This document shows positions 17,603-26,315 of a DNA stretch of 64,000 nucleotides, in pieces. The position numbers and the translations under genes are program-made. Origin of the DNA: Streptomyces sp. NBC_00289 (lineage in GTDB: Bacteria; Actinomycetota; Actinomycetes; Streptomycetales; Streptomycetaceae); NCBI RefSeq assembly GCF_041435115.1, contig NZ_CP108046.1, positions 2,666,001-2,730,000 on the forward strand, read 5' to 3'. Under the pieces are notes generated by a model. That model saw only the letters and a list, made by a program, of their open reading frames with translations, was not told the DNA's origin and made no database searches. The first letter of the stretch is position 1. Each line of letters opens with the position of its first letter.

Positions 17603-19119
17603 CCGGCCAGCGGGTTGGGCAGCGGCAGGTAGCGGGCGTCCGCGCCGTCCGCGCCCGTCCAGCGCAGCAAAAGGTTGGTCTTGCCGGGCAGGGTGGGCGA
17701 GGTGAGCAGGGCGTCGGTCTCGGGCAGGTCGTGGCGGGCCAGCGCACGGCGGACGGCGGGCCAGGGGTCCAGCCCGGGGTGGCGTTCGGCGAGGGCCGCG
17801 GCGAATTCGGCGAGGTGGTTGACGACCAGGCAGTACACCAGCCGCTCCCAGCCGGCCGCCCGCGAGACGTCCGGCAGCAGCTTGACGCCCTCGGCGTCCC
17901 GGAACAGCGCCTGCACCGGCATCCCGTCGGCGTCCACGGCGACCAGCGTGTTCTGCACATGCGCCTCGAGTACGACGCCGTGGTCGGCGAAGGCCGTGAG
18001 CGCGGGCGGCACGACCTGGGCCAGATAGGCCTCCCACCAGGCCGCCGGATCGCGCCCGCCGTCCGGCGGGCTGCCCGGGTAGCCCTCCACCAGTCCCGCC
18101 GCGAGCAGCGGTGTCGCGCCAGGCACCAGGTGCCCGCTGAATCCGTCGCGGACCAGGACGGCCAGTGCCTCGAAGGCGAAGTCCGCGGTGCGGTAGCCGC
18201 GGTCGCTCAGCCAGGCCGCCGGGCCGTCGGCCGCCGCGAGGGCCCGAGTCGCCGCCGCGTCGGTCCGACGGAGTTTCCGCAGGTCGTGGCGCCACAGGCG
18301 GCGGATGTCGTTGGTGATGCGCACGTCGAGGCTGAACTTCAGGAAGAGGTCGCGCTCCGGGACCCAGAGCGTCCGGATCGCCGCGGTCGGCCAGGCGGGG
18401 AACGCGGTGGTGCCGAGCGTCAGCAGCCGTCCGTCCGCGAAGGCCGGGGCGAGCTCGGAGCCCGCCAGTTCCAGCTGCCAGGGGTGGGCGGGCAGCAGCC
18501 GGTAGCCGGGCGGTGCCTCGCCGAGCGCGTCCAGGGCCGAGGTGTCGCCCTCCTCGACGACCGTGTCCTCGCGCAGCGCGAGCAGCACCAGCGGGAAGCG
18601 GGCGCGCGCCTCGGGGGCGTACGGCAGCCAGCCGGTGACGGGTCCGCCGCCGCGCGCCTTGGGGGCCGGGTGACGGGGGTGGCCGGTGATGAGGGACTGC
18701 TCGGACCGCAGATACGGGTCGTCCGGTGCCGTCGTGCGGGCGCGGACGGCGAGCAGCGCGGCCACCACGTCGCGGCTGTCGGCCATCTCGGCGGGCAGTT
18801 CGTGGTTGGCCAGGCCGGTGTGCAGGCGCAGTTCCGCGGCGACGAGCTCCACCAGCTCCTGGTGCCCGACACGCCGCCAGCCGCCAGCGGTGTGCACCTG
18901 CGGCTCGGCGGGCCGCCGGTCACCGCGCACCCTGAGCAGCCGGCCGCTCGGCAGTCGGTACCCGCGCGGCTCACCGGCTCGCGGGAGCGGGTCGGCCACC
19001 TCGCGCAGCAGACAGTTGAGCAGCGGCGCTGCCGCGTAGGCGTCGGCGCGCTCGGCGACGTCCGCGCCCGGCGGGGCGTCGTCGCCTGCGGGCGGGGGGA
19101 TGAGATCCACGCGCTTCAC
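17599..19119 (-). CDS. IucA/IucC-family NIS siderophore synthetase
   Basis: A 506-aa NRPS-independent siderophore synthetase, which joins a carboxylate to an amine or alcohol through an acyl adenylate. Recognisable motifs are the N-terminal SLITGHPRHPAPKARGG, the central LLPAHPWQLE and KFSLDVRITNDIRR, and the C-terminal LEAHVQNTLV. All look intact. The GTG at 19119 follows GGAAAA; GTG 19110 is possible. It is divergent from a second synthetase at 19212, and the pair probably builds one product. No iron-box palindrome (TTAGGTTAGGCT-like) is visible in the 92-bp gap, and no transporter or precursor genes adjoin it. Confidence 0.88.
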   Translation of the reverse strand: MKRVDLIPPPAGDDAPPGADVAERADAYAAAPLLNCLLREVADPLPRAGEPRGYRLPSGRLLRVRGDRRPAEPQVHTAGGWRRVGHQELVELVAAELRLHTGLANHELPAEMADSRDVVAALLAVRARTTAPDDPYLRSEQSLITGHPRHPAPKARGGGPVTGWLPYAPEARARFPLVLLALREDTVVEEGDTSALDALGEAPPGYRLLPAHPWQLELAGSELAPAFADGRLLTLGTTAFPAWPTAAIRTLWVPERDLFLKFSLDVRITNDIRRLWRHDLRKLRRTDAAATRALAAADGPAAWLSDRGYRTADFAFEALAVLVRDGFSGHLVPGATPLLAAGLVEGYPGSPPDGGRDPAAWWEAYLAQVVPPALTAFADHGVVLEAHVQNTLVAVDADGMPVQALFRDAEGVKLLPDVSRAAGWERLVYCLVVNHLAEFAAALAERHPGLDPWPAVRRALARHDLPETDALLTSPTLPGKTNLLLRWTGADGADARYLPLPNPLAG

Positions 19120-19211
19120 TCGTTTTCCACGGTCCGTTCGGGCGGAGATGATCAGTATGTCTGCCGCCACCCCCTGACATGGCATCGAAGCCGTACGCGA
19201 GGAGCCCGACC

Positions 19212-20711
19212 GTGCATCGTCCCCCCACCGCCGAGGCCGAGGTCGCCGAGGAACTGGCCGCCGTGCGCCCCGCCCTCGTGTCACGGTACGCGGCCGAGCT
19301 GGCCGGCTCCCGAGCGGCCGTGCTGACCCGACTGTGGCGGGCGCTCGCCCATGAACCACTGCCGTGGATCGCGGGCCGTGAGCCGGTCCGGGACGGGCTC
19401 GTCCTGCGCCTCACGGACGGCCGCCGTCTGCACGGCCCGCACCCCGACCCCTACGCCACCGCCGCGTACGTCACCACCGTGCGGCTGGACGACGTGGCGT
19501 ACGACGATCCGGGGCGGCTGACGGCAGACCTGGCCGTACCGCACGGCACGGGCTTCGCCGCCGAACTGGACCACAGCGTCGCTTCGTTGGCACTGTCACG
19601 GGCCGGGCGGACCGGTCGGGCGGGGGACTGGCCGGTGACCGACTGGGGCTGGGAGCAGCGGGTGGTCGACGGACATCCGTACCACCCCGGCTGCCGGTCC
19701 CGGCCGGGCTTCTCGGTCGCCGAGCAGCTCGCCTACGGACCCGAGCACGGGCCGGTCGTCCGGCTCGGTCTGGTGCCGGTCCCGGCCGGGCGGTGTGTGG
19801 TGACCGGTGTGTGGCCGGAGGAACTGCGCGACGGCGGAAGGCTGTTGCTTCCGGTGCATCCGTGGCAGGCCGAGCACGTGCTCAAACTGCCCTGCGAGCG
19901 GGGGCCGTCCGCTCATCCCCTGATGTCCCTGCGCACCCTCGCCCTGCCCGGCGGACCGCACGTCAAGACCGCGCTGAGCGCCCGGCTGACGTCCTCCGTC
20001 CGCGACATCTCCGTCTACTCGATCACCCTGTCCGCCACCTTGTCGGACTTCGCGGAGGCCCTCGCGACCCGCGCCGACGGCCTGCTGCACGTCACCCGCA
20101 CGCTGGGCGCGGCCACGGCCGGCTCCCCCGACCTGGCCGCGGTGTGGCGCGAGTCGCCCGGCGCGTACGCGGCGGCGGAGACGGGCGAGCGGGTGGTGCC
20201 GGTGGCCGCGCTCGCCGGTACCGGGCTGCCCGACTCCCCCGCCTGGCTCGCTCGTTTCGCCAGGCTCGCCCTCACCGTGGGGCTGCGTCTGCTGGAGCTG
20301 GGCGTGGCTCTGGAGGCGCACGGCCAGAACCTCCTCGTCGTGCTGTCCCCGGGGGGCGAGCCGCTGCGCCTGGTCTACCGCGACCTGGCCGACATCCGCG
20401 TCAGCCCGCTCCGGCTGGCCCGGCACGGCGTGCCGGTGCCCGAGCTGACCGGACGCCTGGTCACGGACGACGAAACGGCCTTGCGGCGCAAGCTGTTCGG
20501 GTCGCTGGTGGCGGGGGCGCTGGCGGCCACGGCGGGGTCGGCGACGGCCCTGCGGGCCGCGCTGGAGACGGCCGTACGGGATCTGCCGCGCACCCCCGAT
20601 CTCGTCGCGCTGCTCGAAGAGCCGTTGCCCGCCAAGGCGTTGACGTTGATGCGGCTGTCGCCGGGGACTCCGGGGGACCAGTGGGCCGAGCTGCCCAACC
20701 CCCTGCTGTGA
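19212..20711 (+). CDS. IucA/IucC-family NIS siderophore synthetase (second copy)
   Basis: A 499-aa synthetase divergent from the first. It has the corresponding motifs: VVDGHPYHPGCRSR in place of TGHPxHPxxKxR, LLPVHPWQAEHVL, KTALSARLTSSVRDIS and LEAHGQNLLVVL. The GHPYHPGCRSR version is typical of IucC-like second enzymes. The GTG at 19212 has GAGGAG seven bases upstream, which is better than the ATG at 19179. Two different synthetases fit stepwise condensation of a dicarboxylate such as citrate. The product cannot be deduced. Confidence 0.88.
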   Translation: MHRPPTAEAEVAEELAAVRPALVSRYAAELAGSRAAVLTRLWRALAHEPLPWIAGREPVRDGLVLRLTDGRRLHGPHPDPYATAAYVTTVRLDDVAYDDPGRLTADLAVPHGTGFAAELDHSVASLALSRAGRTGRAGDWPVTDWGWEQRVVDGHPYHPGCRSRPGFSVAEQLAYGPEHGPVVRLGLVPVPAGRCVVTGVWPEELRDGGRLLLPVHPWQAEHVLKLPCERGPSAHPLMSLRTLALPGGPHVKTALSARLTSSVRDISVYSITLSATLSDFAEALATRADGLLHVTRTLGAATAGSPDLAAVWRESPGAYAAAETGERVVPVAALAGTGLPDSPAWLARFARLALTVGLRLLELGVALEAHGQNLLVVLSPGGEPLRLVYRDLADIRVSPLRLARHGVPVPELTGRLVTDDETALRRKLFGSLVAGALAATAGSATALRAALETAVRDLPRTPDLVALLEEPLPAKALTLMRLSPGTPGDQWAELPNPLL

Positions 20712-20720
20712 CGACCCGTT

Positions 20721-20750
20721 TTGGAGCCCGACACCTCTGATCAATAGGAT
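20721..20750 (+). promoter_or_regulatory. Promoter of the VWA-protein gene, possibly leaderless
   Basis: TTGGAG (20721-20726), an 18-bp spacer and TAGGAT (20745-20750) precede the ATG at 20757 by six bases. The start point would coincide with the ATG, although AGGAT could also act as a weak ribosome binding site on a longer message. Confidence 0.45.
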
Positions 20751-20756
20751 CCGCCG

Positions 20757-22022
20757 ATGATCAGAACACAACGGCTGGCGGCGGGAGTGTGCGCCCTGCT
20801 CGCCGCCCTGACGGCCGGGATCGCCTTCCCCGCCGCGGCGGTCGCCGGTGAACCCACCGGCGAGACCGCGCCCAAGGTCAACCTCCTGCTCGACGTGAGC
20901 GGGTCCATGCGGACCCGGGACATCGACGGCGGGACGCGGATGGCCGCGGCGAAACAGGCGTTCAACGAGGTGCTCGACGCGACGCCCGAGGAGGTCGAAC
21001 TCGGCATCCGGACCCTCGGCGCCAACTACCCCGGCGACGACCAGAAGACCGGCTGCAAGGACACCGCGCAGCTCTACCCGGTCGGACCGCTGGACCGCAC
21101 CGAGGCGAAGACGGCGGTGGCCACCCTCTCCCCCACCGGCTGGACACCGATCGGCCCCTCGCTGCTGAAGGCGGCCGACGACCTCGACGGCGGCGACGGC
21201 TCCAAGCGCATCGTGCTGATCAGCGACGGCGAGGACACCTGCGCCCCGCTCGACCCGTGCGAGGTGGCCCGCGAGATCGCGGCCAAGGGCATCGGCCTCA
21301 CCATCGACACCCTCGGCCTGGTGCCGAACGCCAAGATGCGCAAGCAGCTCAGCTGCATCGCGGAGGCGACCGGCGGCACCTACACCTCGGTCGAGCACAC
21401 CGACGAACTGACCGACCGCGTCAACCAGTTGGTGGACCGGGCGGCCGACCCCGTGGTGACGCCGGTGGCCACCGAGGGCGCCACGGCCTGTGCGCAGGCG
21501 CCGACGCTGAAGTCGGGGCTGTACACGGACCGCGAGGAGTTCGGACAGCAGCGCTGGTACCGCGTGGACGTCGAGCCGGGCCAGGAGGTGCGGGCCTCGG
21601 TGAGCGTCGGCGCCGACCGGGCCGTGAACCCCGACCACGGGGTGCTGCTGCGGGCGGTCACGGTGCACGGCCGGGAGATCGTGCGCGGCGAGGCGGCCGG
21701 AACCGGCCGCACGGACGTGGTCTCGACGGGCCTGCGCTATCCGAAGGCGGAGAGCGACGACGAGGACGCCGCGGCGGAGACCGTGTGCCTCCAGGTCACC
21801 AACTCCTTCTCGGCGGCCTCCGGCGTGAAGAGCACGCCGGGTCTGCCGCTGGAGCTGACCGTGGACGTCGTGGACGGCCCGTCCCAGGCGAGCGACGTGG
21901 CCTCCTTCGGCCTCGGCCGCGGCTGGTGGCTGCTCGGCGCTCTGATCCTCGCCGGCTTCCTCGCCGGTGTCCTGTGGGGCTGGCTCTCGCGCTGGCGGTT
22001 CGCGGTCTGGAGGACCAACTGA
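20757..22022 (+). CDS. Secreted, membrane-anchored VWA-domain protein
   Basis: A 421-aa exported protein. A signal peptide (to about AVAGEP) is followed by a von Willebrand A domain (about residues 40-225) with a complete MIDAS: DVSGSM, a Thr in GWTPIGPSL and SDGEDT. Several cysteines (GCKDTAQL, DTCAPLDPCE, LSCIAEA) suggest disulfides. The following region is a beta-rich ectodomain. A hydrophobic helix (GWWLLGALILAGFLAGVLWGW) and a short basic tail anchor it. Its stop overlaps the next gene's ATG (TGATG), so the two are coupled and probably form one surface complex. The ligand is unknown. Confidence 0.87.
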   Translation: MIRTQRLAAGVCALLAALTAGIAFPAAAVAGEPTGETAPKVNLLLDVSGSMRTRDIDGGTRMAAAKQAFNEVLDATPEEVELGIRTLGANYPGDDQKTGCKDTAQLYPVGPLDRTEAKTAVATLSPTGWTPIGPSLLKAADDLDGGDGSKRIVLISDGEDTCAPLDPCEVAREIAAKGIGLTIDTLGLVPNAKMRKQLSCIAEATGGTYTSVEHTDELTDRVNQLVDRAADPVVTPVATEGATACAQAPTLKSGLYTDREEFGQQRWYRVDVEPGQEVRASVSVGADRAVNPDHGVLLRAVTVHGREIVRGEAAGTGRTDVVSTGLRYPKAESDDEDAAAETVCLQVTNSFSAASGVKSTPGLPLELTVDVVDGPSQASDVASFGLGRGWWLLGALILAGFLAGVLWGWLSRWRFAVWRTN

Positions 22023-22822
22023 TGCGTGTGACACATGTGGTGAGCGCGGCGCTGCTGACACTCGGCCTGGCCGCGGCACCCGCGGCGGCCGACTCCTCTC
22101 CGTCGCCGAGCGCCTCGGCGGACGGCGGGGCGCCGACCGCGGCGGGTACGTCCTTCCGTACGGCGGCCGAGATCGAGCAGGGGCAGCAGGCGACGGCGAA
22201 CGGTTCCGCGGGCGACTACCTGTACTGGTCGTTCCCGGCGGACGCCGGACAGCGGCCCACGGTGAAGGCGACGGTGAAGCTGCCCGACACGCACGCCGCC
22301 CAGACCTGGCAGCTCGACGTCTACGACGGCCTGCGCCGCCGTCAGGCCTGCCAGTACGGGGCGAACACACGCACCGCCGCCCAGGGCACGGCCTCCGTGG
22401 AGCTGGCCTGCACCCTGCGCACGGTCCGCGCCTGGTCCGAGACATGGGCCAACGATCCGCTGCCGGGGACGTACTACGTCCGCCTCACGGTCGTGAACGT
22501 GCCGACGTCCGATCTCGGTCTGACGGTCGACACCGAGGTGCGGGTCGACTCCAAGGACATCGGCGGGTCCGCTGCCGTGGACGGTTCGCTGGCCGAGCCG
22601 CTGGTTCCGGGTGTCGCGGTCAGGTCCGAGGCGGAGGAGGAGGACTCGTCCTCCGCCGTGCTGTCGAGCATCGAGCCGGACGACGGCTGGTCCTCCGGCT
22701 GGTGGTCCGACCGCTGGGTGTGGACCGGGGTGGGCGGCGTGCTGGCCGCGCTCGCCGGGATCGGCGGATACGCGCTGACCCGCGGCTCGGGACGGCCGCG
22801 CGGGGTGCCACCGGGCGCGTGA
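22022..22822 (+). CDS. Secreted membrane-anchored partner of the VWA protein
   Basis: A 266-aa protein with a signal peptide (MRVTHVVSAALLTLGLAAAPAAA by inspection), a low-complexity Ser/Pro/Ala segment, a beta-rich ectodomain (about 45-190) and an acidic stretch (EAEEEDSSS). A C-terminal transmembrane helix (VWTGVGGVLAALAGIGGYAL) ends the protein. No named domain was recognised. The gene overlaps the VWA gene by one base and has a similar topology. The ectodomain resembles the second half of the VWA protein in style (GDYLYWSFPADAGQRPTVKATV versus QRWYRVDVEPGQEVRASV), so the two may share a domain. Confidence 0.75.
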   Translation: MRVTHVVSAALLTLGLAAAPAAADSSPSPSASADGGAPTAAGTSFRTAAEIEQGQQATANGSAGDYLYWSFPADAGQRPTVKATVKLPDTHAAQTWQLDVYDGLRRRQACQYGANTRTAAQGTASVELACTLRTVRAWSETWANDPLPGTYYVRLTVVNVPTSDLGLTVDTEVRVDSKDIGGSAAVDGSLAEPLVPGVAVRSEAEEEDSSSAVLSSIEPDDGWSSGWWSDRWVWTGVGGVLAALAGIGGYALTRGSGRPRGVPPGA

Positions 22823-22901
22823 GCGCGCCTGACGGCGCTCCGGGTTCCCCGGGCGCCGGCAGTTCACGACCCCCCTCGGGCTCCCGTTCCTGACGTGTCA
22901 C

Positions 22902-22930
22902 CAGAAGGCCCGCCTCCGGCGGGCCTTCTG
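22902..22930. terminator. Bidirectional terminator
   Basis: CAGAAGGCCCGCC (22902-22914), a TCC loop and GGCGGGCCTTCTG (22918-22930) form a perfect 13-bp stem. It sits between the convergent VWA-partner gene and the HxlR gene and can serve both. Confidence 0.9.
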
Positions 22931-22936
22931 CGTCCG

Positions 22937-23563
22937 TCACGTCTCTCGCAGTGCCTTGGCCGGTGGACCGTCACCGGTCACCTCGATCCGGCCGGCGCGC
23001 ACCGCGTCGCGCACGCTCAGCTCGCCGCGGGCGATGGCCGTACAGGTGTCGACGTCCAGCACGAGGCGCGCGTCGGGCTCCTCCGGCGCGGGCCCGTCGC
23101 CGTACACGGATGCCTCGGCGACGCCGATCCGGAGATGGAACTCGCCCTCCTCCAGGCGGACTTCGACGAGTCCCTCGCCCTCGAGGGCCCGCAGCAGGGG
23201 CAGCGCGAACCAGTGCGCGCGCACCGCGTCCGTGGGCCGCCGCCCACCGAGTTCGGACTGACCCCACTTCCCCAGCGCCTGGAGCACCGCCAGCAACTCC
23301 CGCCCGCGTGGGGTGAGTTCGTAGACGGAGGCCGCCCCGGGCGGGGGCAGCCGACGCCGGGTGGCCAGTCCGTCGCGTTCCATGTCCTTCAGCCGGGAGG
23401 CGAGTACGTCCGTGCTCACGCCCGGCAGGTCGGCGTGCAGGTCCGTGTAACGGCGCGGGCCGGCCAGGAGTTCGCGGACGATCAGCAGGGTCCAGCGGTC
23501 ACCGACGACGTCGAGCGCACGGGCGGCGGAACAGTACTGGTCGTAGCTTCGGCGAGGTGACAT
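22937..23563 (-). CDS. HxlR-family transcriptional regulator with a C-terminal extra domain
   Basis: A 208-aa regulator. The HxlR winged helix occupies residues 1-105 (CSAARALDVVGDRWTLLIVREL, LPGVSTDVLASRLKDMERDGL). Residues 110-208 form an alpha/beta domain resembling the SCP2-like ligand domain of larger Streptomyces HxlR proteins. The ATG at 23563 gives the normal family N-terminus. Two palindromes in the 85-bp gap to the divergent aminotransferase gene are likely binding sites. The protein probably controls that gene and itself. Confidence 0.85.
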   Translation of the reverse strand: MSPRRSYDQYCSAARALDVVGDRWTLLIVRELLAGPRRYTDLHADLPGVSTDVLASRLKDMERDGLATRRRLPPPGAASVYELTPRGRELLAVLQALGKWGQSELGGRRPTDAVRAHWFALPLLRALEGEGLVEVRLEEGEFHLRIGVAEASVYGDGPAPEEPDARLVLDVDTCTAIARGELSVRDAVRAGRIEVTGDGPPAKALRET

Positions 23564-23585
23564 GTGACGCAGTCTAGACAACTTG

Positions 23586-23620
23586 TTGGACTTTCCAAGC
23601 TCGAACTTGGTAAAACCAAG
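23586..23620. promoter_or_regulatory. Paired palindromes in the HxlR/aminotransferase gap
   Basis: TTGGA-N3-TCCAA (23586-23598) and CTTGGT-N3-ACCAAG (23606-23620) share a TTGGW-N3-WCCAA core. Their centres are 21 bp apart, so a dimeric regulator could occupy the same face of the helix twice. Confidence 0.6.
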
Positions 23621-23648
23621 CAACACCATTTCCGGAGGGGCGCAGCGC

Positions 23649-24875
23649 ATGGAGTTCCGGCAGTCGAGCAAGCTCAGCGAGGTCTGTTACGAGATCCGCG
23701 GCCCGGTGATCGAGCAGGCGAACGCGCTGGAGGAGGCGGGCCACAGCGTGCTCCGCCTGAACACCGGCAATCCCGCGCTCTTCGGCTTCGAGGCGCCGGA
23801 GGAGATCATCCAGGACATGATCCGCATGCTCCCGCAGGCGCACGGCTACACGGACTCGCGCGGCATCCTCTCCGCCCGCCGGGCGGTCGCCCAGCGCTAC
23901 CAGGAACGGGGCCTGGAGGTCGACGTCGACGACGTCTTCCTCGGCAACGGCGTCTCCGAGTTGGTCTCGATGGCCGTACAGGCGCTGATCGAGGACGGCG
24001 ACGAAATCCTCATCCCCGCACCGGACTTCCCCCTCTGGACGGCGGTCACCACCCTGGCCGGCGGCAAGGCCGTGCACTACCTCTGCGACGAACAGGCCGA
24101 CTGGTACCCGGACCTGGACGACATGGCGGCGAAGATCACGGACCGCACGCGAGCCGTCGTGATCATCAACCCCAACAACCCCACCGGAGCCGTCTACCCG
24201 AAGGAGATCGTCGAGGGCATCCTCGACCTCGCCCGCCGACACGGCCTGATGGTCTTCGCCGACGAGATCTACGACCAGATCCTGTACGACGGCGCCGTGC
24301 ACCACTCGGCCGCCGCGCTCGCCCCCGACCTGGTGGTCCTGACCTTCTGCGGCCTCTCGAAGACCTACCGGGTCGCCGGATTCCGCTCGGGCTGGCTGGT
24401 GGTCACCGGCCCGAAGCAGCACGCGCGCGACTACCTGGAGGGCCTGACCATGCTGGCCTCCATGCGACTGTGCCCGAACGCGCCCGCCCAGTACGCCATC
24501 CAGGCCGCCCTCGGCGGCCGCCAGTCCATCACCGACCTCACCGCCCCGGGCGGCAGACTGCACGAACAGCGCAACGTGGTGTGGGAGAAGCTCAACGAGA
24601 TCCCCGGAGTGTCCTGCGTGAAGCCCAGGGGCGCCCTGTACGCGTTCCCCCGTCTGGACCCGAAGGTGCACCGGATCCACGACGACGAGAAGTTCGTCCT
24701 GGACCTGCTGCTGCGGGAGAAGATCCAGGTGGTCCAGGGCACCGGCTTCAACTGGCCGAGCCCCGACCACTTCCGCATCCTCACCCTCCCCCACGCGGAC
24801 GACCTGGAGGCGGCGATCGGACGGATCGGGCGGTTCCTCGGCGGGTACCGGCAGGAACGGCCTCGTAGCCTGTGA
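23649..24875 (+). CDS. PLP-dependent aminotransferase (AlaA-like)
   Basis: A 408-aa class I/II aminotransferase of the AlaA/YfbQ type, which makes alanine from pyruvate and glutamate. Visible features are NTGNPALFGFEAP near the N-terminus, the PLP-binding NPNNPTGAVYP and FADEIYDQI motifs, the Schiff-base lysine in GLSKTYRVAGFRSGW and the C-terminal FRILTLPH. The ATG at 23649 has a GGAGGGG ribosome binding site. The gene ends three bases before the histidine phosphatase gene, so the two are co-transcribed. Confidence 0.9.
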   Translation: MEFRQSSKLSEVCYEIRGPVIEQANALEEAGHSVLRLNTGNPALFGFEAPEEIIQDMIRMLPQAHGYTDSRGILSARRAVAQRYQERGLEVDVDDVFLGNGVSELVSMAVQALIEDGDEILIPAPDFPLWTAVTTLAGGKAVHYLCDEQADWYPDLDDMAAKITDRTRAVVIINPNNPTGAVYPKEIVEGILDLARRHGLMVFADEIYDQILYDGAVHHSAAALAPDLVVLTFCGLSKTYRVAGFRSGWLVVTGPKQHARDYLEGLTMLASMRLCPNAPAQYAIQAALGGRQSITDLTAPGGRLHEQRNVVWEKLNEIPGVSCVKPRGALYAFPRLDPKVHRIHDDEKFVLDLLLREKIQVVQGTGFNWPSPDHFRILTLPHADDLEAAIGRIGRFLGGYRQERPRSL

Positions 24876-24878
24876 GAC

Positions 24879-25478
24879 ATGGGTGATCTCTTCCTGGTCC
24901 GGCACGGCGAGACCGAGTGGTCGCGGTCCGGGCGGCACACCGGCTCCACGGACGTACCGCTGACCGAGCACGGCCGCGAGGAGGCGCGCCGGCTGGTGCC
25001 GCTGATCCGCTCGCACCGGATCGGCGCCGCGTTCGTCAGCCCGCTGCAACGGGCGCGCGAGACCGCGGAGCTCATCGGACTGCACGAGGCACGCGTGGAC
25101 CCGGACCTACGCGAATGGGACTACGGCGGGTACGAGGGCATAACGACCGTCGAGATCCAGCGCGGCCGGCCGGGGTGGTTCCTGTTCACGGACGGGGTCA
25201 CGCCCGGCCCGCCCGAGCATCCGGGGGAGACACCGGAGCAGGTCGGGGAGCGCGCCGACCGGATGCTGGCCCGGGCGGACGCCGCGCTCGGCAGCACCGA
25301 GGGCGCCGTCGTGCTGGTCGCGCACGGCCACTTCCTGCGGGTCCTCACCGCCCGGCGGCTCGGACTGCCCGCCTCGGCGGGGGCACTGTTCCAGCTGGCG
25401 ACGGGCACCGTGTGCCGGCTGAGCACGGAACACGAGCGCCCGGTGATCGCGGGCTGGAACCTCCGGCCGGGACCGTAG
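24879..25478 (+). CDS. Histidine phosphatase family protein
   Basis: A 199-aa phosphoglycerate mutase-like phosphatase. The catalytic RHGE motif is at residues 8-11 (FLVRHGETEWS), the second Arg is in PLQRARETAELI, the acid in DLREWDYGGYEG and the second catalytic His in LVAHGHFLRVL. It lies three bases after the aminotransferase gene and is followed by a strong hairpin. The substrate could be a sugar phosphate or cobalamin precursor; nothing in the context decides. Confidence 0.9.
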   Translation: MGDLFLVRHGETEWSRSGRHTGSTDVPLTEHGREEARRLVPLIRSHRIGAAFVSPLQRARETAELIGLHEARVDPDLREWDYGGYEGITTVEIQRGRPGWFLFTDGVTPGPPEHPGETPEQVGERADRMLARADAALGSTEGAVVLVAHGHFLRVLTARRLGLPASAGALFQLATGTVCRLSTEHERPVIAGWNLRPGP

Positions 25479-25482
25479 CAAG

Positions 25483-25522
25483 GGGGCCTCGGACGCTCTC
25501 CCGGACGGGCGTCCGAGGCCCC
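25483..25522 (+). terminator. Terminator hairpin with duplicated loop sequence
   Basis: GGGGCCTCGGACGC (25483-25496) pairs with GCGTCCGAGGCCCC (25509-25522), a perfect 14-bp stem. The loop and part of the stem, GGACGCTCTCCCGGACGGGC, are repeated directly at 25523-25542. It ends the aminotransferase-phosphatase operon. Confidence 0.85.
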
Positions 25523-25634
25523 GGACGCTCTCCCGGACGGGCGGTGTCAGACCGCCGTCGTAGTCTTCGAGCGGGTCGGCCGTCGCCTTCCGGCCGACCC
25601 TGCGAAGAAACCGTCAGCCGGGGAGGAGCACGCC

Positions 25635-26264
25635 GTGACACGACCGCCGACCGCCGCGCAGCGGCGTGTCATCGACACCGCCGATCCCGTCACCGGGCGG
25701 CTGAAGGGCACCGAGACGCAGCTCGCCGCGCTGGTCGGGCGCGGGCTCGCCTTCCGGCACCCGCGGCCGCCGCACGACCACTTCCTGACGCCGGCCGGAC
25801 ACCGGATACGCGAGCAGACGACGGTCACCCCCGAGCCCGTCGGGGACACACCCACCGCCACCGGGGTGTTCACCGCACGCGTCGGCGGTGAGGAGGAGAT
25901 CCCCGACGCGGGTCCCTCCCGTGTCCGCGAGGTGCACAGCGCCTGGCAGGGGCTGCTCGAGCTGCGCAGGATGACCAACCCCGACGGTGCCACGGACCGG
26001 CCGTGCGGCTGGGAGCGGACCCATCTGGTGCAGGCGGCCGCGCTCGCCCTGGAGGCGGCCGGACACCACCCCGCGGGTCAGGACACCGAGGGCTACCGGG
26101 TGCGGGCGACCCCGCAGCCGGAGGCCGTCGCCGTGCGCGGGCCGGACGGCGAGACGCTCCGGGCCTGCGCGGCCACGCTGGAGCGGGCGGGCTGGCAGGC
26201 GGGCGAACACACCGATCCTCGTACGCGCGCTCGATATCTGCTCGCTTCCCCGCGCCGGGCATGA
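25635..26264 (+). CDS. Hypothetical protein
   Basis: A 209-aa soluble protein from GTG at 25635 with GGGGAGGAG upstream. I recognise no named domain. The N-terminus (AAQRRVIDTADPVTGRL...LTPAGHRIRE) looks like a degenerate winged-helix unit of the MarR or restriction-subunit style. The C-terminal third (ACAATLERAGWQAGEHTDPRTRARYLLAS) is an alpha/beta segment. There are no signal peptide or membrane segments. The codon use matches its neighbours. It lies 51 bp before the thioesterase gene and could be co-transcribed with it. Confidence 0.75.
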   Translation: MTRPPTAAQRRVIDTADPVTGRLKGTETQLAALVGRGLAFRHPRPPHDHFLTPAGHRIREQTTVTPEPVGDTPTATGVFTARVGGEEEIPDAGPSRVREVHSAWQGLLELRRMTNPDGATDRPCGWERTHLVQAAALALEAAGHHPAGQDTEGYRVRATPQPEAVAVRGPDGETLRACAATLERAGWQAGEHTDPRTRARYLLASPRRA

Positions 26265-26315
26265 CGGGCGTGCCAAGATCGGTGAGCAGGGCATCCACGT
26301 CGAGAAGGGGACACC

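Noticed and set aside
19120..19211. Iron box (DmdR/IdeR site) between the siderophore synthetases.
   Set aside because: No TTAGGTTAGGCT-like palindrome could be found in the 92-bp gap.
19596..22445. A 949-codon open frame on the minus strand.
   Set aside because: It is antisense to the second siderophore synthetase and the VWA genes, with low-complexity Arg/Gly/His composition and no domain. It is a product of GC-rich third positions.
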